This document shows positions 32,014 through 35,602 of a stretch of DNA of 35,602 bases, in pieces. The notes beneath the pieces were generated by a model that did not search any database, was not told where the DNA came from, and was given only the letters and a program-made list of their open reading frames with translations. A program made the position numbers and the translations under genes. Source of the DNA: Saprospiraceae bacterium (lineage in GTDB: Bacteria; Bacteroidota; Bacteroidia; Chitinophagales; Saprospiraceae); contig JALVES010000141.1 of the NCBI GenBank assembly GCA_027030635.1, positions 1-35,602 on the forward strand, written 5' to 3'. Numbering within the stretch: the stretch's first letter is position 1; each line of letters begins with the position of its first letter.

Positions 32014-32055
32014 ACTCAGACGGGTAGTTGCCCAATGGCAACAACCCGCCTGAGT
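32014..32055 (-). other. Long imperfect stem-loop between porin and FMN-binding genes
   Basis: Nineteen-base arms (starting ACTCAG and ending TTGCC on the plus strand) pair with two mismatches around a four-base loop CAAT. It has no U-run downstream on the minus strand, so it is more likely a processing or stability element, or an attenuator, than a full terminator. Confidence 0.75.
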
Positions 32056-32058
32056 ATG

Positions 32059-33237
32059 TTAGAACCACACGCCTACGCCTGCGTTGAGCATTTGATTCCA
32101 CTGGCTGTCTAAGGCCGATTGTTGCCAACGGTAGTCGAGCTTCAGGGCCATGCCCGTATTGAATTTCCAGGCTGCACCGACGAACCAGGCGTGCCGCTTG
32201 TAGGCGGGATTGGGGTTGTGGCTGTCGGTCTTGCTGTTGGTGTCGTAAAATTCGTAGCGCACAAAAGGTACCAGGGCCCTTCCTTTGGCGGGGTCGCGGA
32301 AAAACTCTGCAGCCGCTTCGAGGTAATAGCCTTGCATGAGCGAGCCCAGCTCGGCGCCGGTGAAGGCATTGTAGGCTTCTGTGTGACTTAGGCGGGCATA
32401 GATGTACTGTGCGCGCAAATTCCAACGCCCTTTTTTGAATCGCACTGCCGTGCCCAGCATCAAAGTGCCGATGACAGAACTGTCGGCCCGTGCCACAGCT
32501 TTGGCATCCCTGCGGTCCAGTCCGCTGAAGAGGTCTGATTGCGTCTTGCCTGCGTAGAGCGAGGCGCTCCATTCCAGGCCCGGCAGGCCGTAGTAGCTAA
32601 GCTTGGCCGAGAGTGCCGGATTGTGTACAAAAGATTCAATGGCTTTTTGACGCCCCTTGCGCAGGCCGGAAGAGGCTTTCAGCAGCCCCTGCCCGTCTTT
32701 GTAAGAGGCAAAGCCATTGAGTACATAAATCTGGTAATTCAGGGAGGCCACCGGCAGACGTCCCGTGAATCCCGCGCCCATTTCCCGCCAGGTGGATGGC
32801 ACAAGATAGGTGTCCAACAGCGGGCGTTCGACTCCGGAATAGGTGGGGGGCTCGTGGTATTCGTTGATGATGCCCATGGGCACGAGCAGTACCCCTGCCT
32901 TGAAGCGCAGGGCTTCGTGAAATTTCCAGGACATCCAGGCTTGTTCGATGAAAATTTCGGAACCGTGCTCGACTTCAATTTCCGACATAAACCGCAGGCG
33001 TGCATTGTAGCGATAAGCCAGGGTTGTAACCAGACGATGGGCATCTAAAGTGCCGGTTTCATAGGTACTTTTCCCGACAGGCTGATTGTAGTCGAGCTGA
33101 GCATAAGCGCCTATAGCCAGGCCCGAAGCGGGAAAAGGTGAATTGGGAATGAATGTGGAGTCAGTTGTGGTTTGGGCTGTCATTCCGGCTGCTACTCCCA
33201 GCCAGCAGGCAAAAAATGCTATCCATTTTGTTCTCAT
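32059..33237 (-). CDS. Outer-membrane porin (OprO/OprP-like beta barrel)
   Basis: A 392-residue outer-membrane protein. Signal peptide at 1-21 (ending MTAQ), then alternating amphipathic beta strands with periplasmic turns through to a C-terminal strand ending in VGVWF, the aromatic terminus expected of barrels inserted by BamA. The segment EIEVEHGSEIFIEQAWMSWKF, cited in part as EHGSEIFIEQAW, followed by FKAGVLLVPMGIINEYHEPP, is typical of porins of the phosphate-selective OprO/OprP superfamily in Bacteroidota. No TonB box or plug is present, so passage would be passive. Promoter and operator lie just upstream and the FMN-binding gene follows. Substrate not known. Confidence 0.87.
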   Translation of the reverse strand: MRTKWIAFFACWLGVAAGMTAQTTTDSTFIPNSPFPASGLAIGAYAQLDYNQPVGKSTYETGTLDAHRLVTTLAYRYNARLRFMSEIEVEHGSEIFIEQAWMSWKFHEALRFKAGVLLVPMGIINEYHEPPTYSGVERPLLDTYLVPSTWREMGAGFTGRLPVASLNYQIYVLNGFASYKDGQGLLKASSGLRKGRQKAIESFVHNPALSAKLSYYGLPGLEWSASLYAGKTQSDLFSGLDRRDAKAVARADSSVIGTLMLGTAVRFKKGRWNLRAQYIYARLSHTEAYNAFTGAELGSLMQGYYLEAAAEFFRDPAKGRALVPFVRYEFYDTNSKTDSHNPNPAYKRHAWFVGAAWKFNTGMALKLDYRWQQSALDSQWNQMLNAGVGVWF

Positions 33238-33299
33238 GGCAGTGGGTTTGGTAAAGTCTGTGGTTTATTCCTGTAGCTGGCAGCTTTTGTAAGCCGGAG

Positions 33300-33338
33300 C
33301 AAAAGTAGGGATTTGTTTTTATTTAGACTAAATAAAAA
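33300..33338 (-). promoter_or_regulatory. Porin promoter with overlapping 23-bp perfect palindromic operator
   Basis: On the minus strand a -7 box TACTTTTG (33307-33300) lies about 63 nt before the porin start. Directly upstream is a perfect palindrome (33316-33338): arms TTTTTATTTAG and CTAAATAAAAA around a single central A. The -33 position, about 20 nt upstream of the -7 box, falls inside the palindrome (TTTAG at 33332-33328), so a bound protein would block RNA polymerase. The ATTTAG-N-CTAAAT core is like operators of DtxR/MntR-type and Fur-type metalloregulators; that link is inferred. Confidence 0.7.
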
Positions 33339-33341
33339 TAG

Positions 33342-33378
33342 CAATCGAAAAAAAATGGGGAGCTTTGCTCCCCATTTT
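33342..33378 (-). terminator. Rho-independent terminator of the small outer-membrane protein gene
   Basis: A perfect 12-bp stem (AAAATGGGGAGC with GCTCCCCATTTT) around a three-base loop, followed on the minus strand by a run of nine T. It starts about 28 bp after the stop of the small barrel gene and isolates it from the porin promoter. Confidence 0.92.
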
Positions 33379-33405
33379 CAAAAATGATTCATTTGGTTTT
33401 TTCCC

Positions 33406-33987
33406 TCAGAGAGTTACTTTGACTCCGGCCTGAAGGATGGAGATGCCCCAGCCGGCTTCGCCATAGAGGCTGATGCGGTTGTTGACGTACCAGGTAGCGC
33501 CGACAAAGGCGGTTACGAGGAGTTTGTCTTCGGGTTGGCCGTACTTGTAGGGCTTGGTTTGTGTGGGCTCGTCGGTCTTGGGCAGTTCGGCTACGGTACC
33601 ATCAATGTTGAGTTGGGTAACCGTGGAGCGGTACAGGCCCAGCATGCTGCCGCCATAGACGTCCACGCGTTCGAAGCGGGTGGTGTGCAGAGCAGCTTTG
33701 AGGCCAAACATGCTGCTGCTGTTGCGATAGCGCACTTGCGTCTCATCTGCCAGGGTTTGCAACCCGGAGGTAGCCACAGAATAGCCTGCATAGCCGCTGA
33801 GCTCCAACATGCCTTTGAAGCGATATCCGGCAGCTACGGATACGGGCCATACGTTTTGCGTGGCCTGATCTTTCAGGTAAGTGGGAAGTACGCCGGCAGA
33901 GAGCGAGAGCGTTAGTCCGGCCCGCTCAGTCTGTGCAAAGAGGGGAAAAGACAGTACAAAAGCAAAGAAAAAAACAAAAGTTCTCAT
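33406..33987 (-). CDS. Small outer-membrane beta-barrel protein
   Basis: A 193-residue exported protein with signal peptide (MRTFVFFFAFVLSFPLFAQ) and about eight alternating amphipathic strands, consistent with an OmpA/OmpX-like eight-stranded barrel (outer membrane beta-barrel family): LTLSLSAGVLPTYL, PVSVAAGYRF, LELSGYAGYSV, MFGLKAALH, RVDVYGGSMLGLY, LLVTAFVGATWYV, ISLYGEAGWGISI. The protein ends in the strand AGVKVTL. Role unknown. It has its own promoter and terminator, so it is monocistronic. Confidence 0.85.
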   Translation of the reverse strand: MRTFVFFFAFVLSFPLFAQTERAGLTLSLSAGVLPTYLKDQATQNVWPVSVAAGYRFKGMLELSGYAGYSVATSGLQTLADETQVRYRNSSSMFGLKAALHTTRFERVDVYGGSMLGLYRSTVTQLNIDGTVAELPKTDEPTQTKPYKYGQPEDKLLVTAFVGATWYVNNRISLYGEAGWGISILQAGVKVTL

Positions 33988-34063
33988 GTGGGATTTTTTT
34001 GGAGTGAAAGGGGTTTGTTCGTTTAAAAAAGTTCGTGGGTTTAAGCCTGTCGTTTTGGCGCCG

Positions 34064-34071
34064 CAAAGGTA
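34064..34071 (-). promoter_or_regulatory. Probable -7 box (TACCTTTG) for the small outer-membrane protein gene
   Basis: A perfect TAnnTTTG on the minus strand, about 76 nt before the start codon. The closest -33 TTTG lies 16 nt upstream, shorter than usual. Confidence 0.55.
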
Positions 34072-34384
34072 AGATTAATTTTGTTCTCAAAACGCCCAAA
34101 ACTTATCATTTATTTTGCGGCGGGCCCGTTTTAGAGGCCTTAACCAAATATAATTTGGTTTATTTTAAAAAACTTCATTTTTATTTGGGTTTTGAAAAAA
34201 TGAATATGTCCTCTTGTTCGGGCTTTTTTTTAAACTGCTGAAAGATTTTTTTCATAACCGGGCCTTTTTTGTTAGGGATAACACCTGCCGAGGCGTTTCC
34301 CCCTACTCGCATAACGCAAAAAGTGGTGAAAGTGACAGGGTTAAGGCAGCTTTTTGTATAATATCTGACAAAGACAGCCCAAAA
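34072..34384. other. AT-rich gene-free gap with one perfect palindrome
   Basis: No gene is supported. The stretch is much richer in A and T than the rest of the window. It contains a perfect palindrome at 34142-34160 (AACCAAAT and ATTTGGTT around ATA), 70-90 bp upstream of the -7 box of the small outer-membrane protein gene. It could be an operator for that gene. Nothing else is recognised. Confidence 0.5.
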
Positions 34385-34407
34385 AGAAAAAGCCGAAGGC
34401 AGCCGGC
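34381..34407 (-). terminator. Possible terminator of the LolC/LolE-type gene
   Basis: On the minus strand a short GCCG/CGGC stem with an eight-base loop runs into TTTTTCTTTTT, beginning 12 bases after the stop of the permease gene. The stem is only four pairs, so the call is tentative. Confidence 0.4.
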
Positions 34408-34419
34408 ATGAGCAGAGTA

Positions 34420-35602
34420 TCACTCAAACCGTATAGCCTGCACAGGCGTGATGCGCGTAACGAGATAGGAGGGAATGATGAGGAAAAGCAGCGTAACAGC
34501 CAGCGTCAGCAAGTTGATGCCGATGATGGCGGCGAAGTTAAACTCTATGGGGGCCGTAGAGAGGTAGTAACTCTCTTCAGACAAGCGGATCAGCCCGAAG
34601 CGCTGTTGCAGCCAGCCCAACCCCAGCCCGATCAGATTGCCCCAAAAAAGGCCCAGGACGATGATGTAGCCGGCGTAGTACAGGAATATTTTCCGGATGC
34701 TCCAGTCCGTACTGCCCATGGCCTTGAGGATGCCGATCATGCGCGTGCGCTCGAGGATGAGGATGAGCAGGGCCGTGATCATGTTGATGATGCCGACTAC
34801 GAGCATCAGCGTCAGGATGACCACTTCGTTGATGTCTTGCAGGCTGAGCCATTCAAAGATCTGGGGAAACTTTTCGCGTATGGTCTCTGCATACAAATCG
34901 GGGGGGAGCACTTCGCCATAGATGTAATTGGCAATCATCTCCAGATCGCTGAGGTCGTCCACAAAAACCTCAAAACCGCCCACCTGATCGGGTTCCCAGC
35001 CCTGCAATTGCCGGATTTTGCGGATATCAACCAGGGCAAATTGCTTGTCGTACTCTTCCAGCCCGGTGCGGAAAAGCCCCTTTACGCGGAAGGCCCGCTT
35101 CAGTTGTTTGCCGTGCTTGACGAAGTGTACGATCAGCTTGTCGCCCGTTTTTAAGTGCAGGCGTTTGGCCGTTTGTTCGGAGATGAGGATGCCGGAGGAG
35201 ACCGTGCTGTCGGACAGCGCTAAGTGTTCGCCTTCTTTGAGGTATTGGTCCATGAAGTCCCAGCGAAAATCCGGCCCTATGCCTTTGAGGATGATGCCCT
35301 CCAACTCGTCTTTGGTTTTGATGATGCCGGGTTTCAGAGCAAAGACCTGTATGTGCTCGATCTTGCCCCTGAGTTCCTTTTCGCGTTTGCCGAAAGGCAG
35401 AGGAAATCCCAAAAACCTGCGCTCTTCGTAATAACCCAACTTTTCCGGCAACTGCAGGTCCGGATAAAAATCCTGCCTGATGCTGACGGGCGCCTGCTCG
35501 AGCATGGTGCCCGATACGTCTGCTGAAGTAATGTGAATGTGTCCCCAGAAGCCAAACATCTTCTCGCTGATCTGATGCTTAAAGCCGGCAATCAGCGCCG
35601 TG
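34420..35602 (-). CDS. LolC/LolE-type ABC transporter permease (5' end outside window)
   Basis: C-terminal part (about 393 residues visible) of an FtsX-like permease of the lipoprotein-releasing LolCDE class, which extracts lipoproteins from the inner membrane for transport to the outer membrane. The frame is open to the right edge; the last codons in the window read TALIAGFKHQISEKM before FGFWGHIHI, the typical start of the periplasmic domain after the first membrane helix. The periplasmic domain is followed by three hydrophobic helices and the FtsX motif ILILERTRMIGILKAMGSTD, cited as ERTRMIGILKAMG, and the protein ends in RITPVQAIRFE. The N-terminal helix and start codon lie beyond the window. 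Confidence 0.92.
   Translation of the reverse strand, partial: TALIAGFKHQISEKMFGFWGHIHITSADVSGTMLEQAPVSIRQDFYPDLQLPEKLGYYEERRFLGFPLPFGKREKELRGKIEHIQVFALKPGIIKTKDELEGIILKGIGPDFRWDFMDQYLKEGEHLALSDSTVSSGILISEQTAKRLHLKTGDKLIVHFVKHGKQLKRAFRVKGLFRTGLEEYDKQFALVDIRKIRQLQGWEPDQVGGFEVFVDDLSDLEMIANYIYGEVLPPDLYAETIREKFPQIFEWLSLQDINEVVILTLMLVVGIINMITALLILILERTRMIGILKAMGSTDWSIRKIFLYYAGYIIVLGLFWGNLIGLGLGWLQQRFGLIRLSEESYYLSTAPIEFNFAAIIGINLLTLAVTLLFLIIPSYLVTRITPVQAIRFE

Overview
The window looks like chromosomal DNA from a member of the Bacteroidota, most likely a moderately high-GC lineage of the Saprospiria/Lewinella/Phaeodactylibacter type; the phylum is well supported and the class is a guess. The evidence is: two secreted proteins that carry type IX secretion (T9SS) C-terminal sorting domains, one of type A and one of type B ('gliding motility-associated'); a DUF4249 lipoprotein; several Bacteroidota-type promoters (-33 TTTG, -7 TAnnTTTG) and no obvious Shine-Dalgarno sequences; and typical Bacteroidota versions of DnaK, PanB, FolD and RibBA. 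There are no rRNA, tRNA, transposase, integrase, phage or CRISPR features.

Layout. (1) 1-4230, plus strand: a tightly coupled run of glycosyltransferase (5' end outside the window), membrane glycosyltransferase 2, ribBA and mltG. The GTP cyclohydrolase II half of RibBA has lost its zinc and catalytic motifs. (2) 4231-4729: a gene-free repeat island with three heptanucleotide arrays and one 9-bp array. (3) 4730-9060, minus strand: two large T9SS cargo proteins, a seven-bladed FG-GAP-like propeller and a PKD/CHU_C-type protein. (4) 9061-9475: a second repeat-bearing gap ending in three tandem 20-bp mini-hairpins directly before the panB promoter. (5) 9476-12863, plus: panB, two lipoproteins (one a glycogen-binding module without an enzyme) and a DUF4249 lipoprotein with an apparently leaderless promoter. 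(6) dnaK with a near-perfect sigma-54 promoter and a strong terminator. (7) 15089-24330, plus: a six-gene run of folD, a DinB-fold gene, prmA, a 1500-residue exported protein of unknown function, nth and an ArnT-like glycosyltransferase. (8) 24306-26482, minus: two paralogous SUMF1-domain proteins, the second behind its own promoter and a roughly 220-nt hairpin-rich leader. (9) 26628-31402, plus: aldo/keto reductase, FAD oxidoreductase and an arginine deiminase-family gene in one transcription unit, then a 4HBT thioesterase and a YihY/BrkB membrane protein. (10) 31403-33987, minus: an FMN-binding protein, a porin and a small outer-membrane barrel. (11) The 3' part of a LolC/LolE-type permease, cut by the window edge.

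Most of the window is housekeeping or envelope biology: cofactors (riboflavin, pantothenate, folate), peptidoglycan termination, chaperone, DNA repair and cell-surface sugars. The best candidates for undescribed biology are the porin plus FMN-binding pair behind a 23-bp perfect palindrome that overlaps its promoter (inferred to be metal-regulated, perhaps a flavin-based reductive module), the AKR-FAD-deiminase operon, the structured leader between the SUMF1 paralogues, the sigma-54 promoter on dnaK, and the two repeat islands. All functional statements come from reading motifs by eye; no database search was run.
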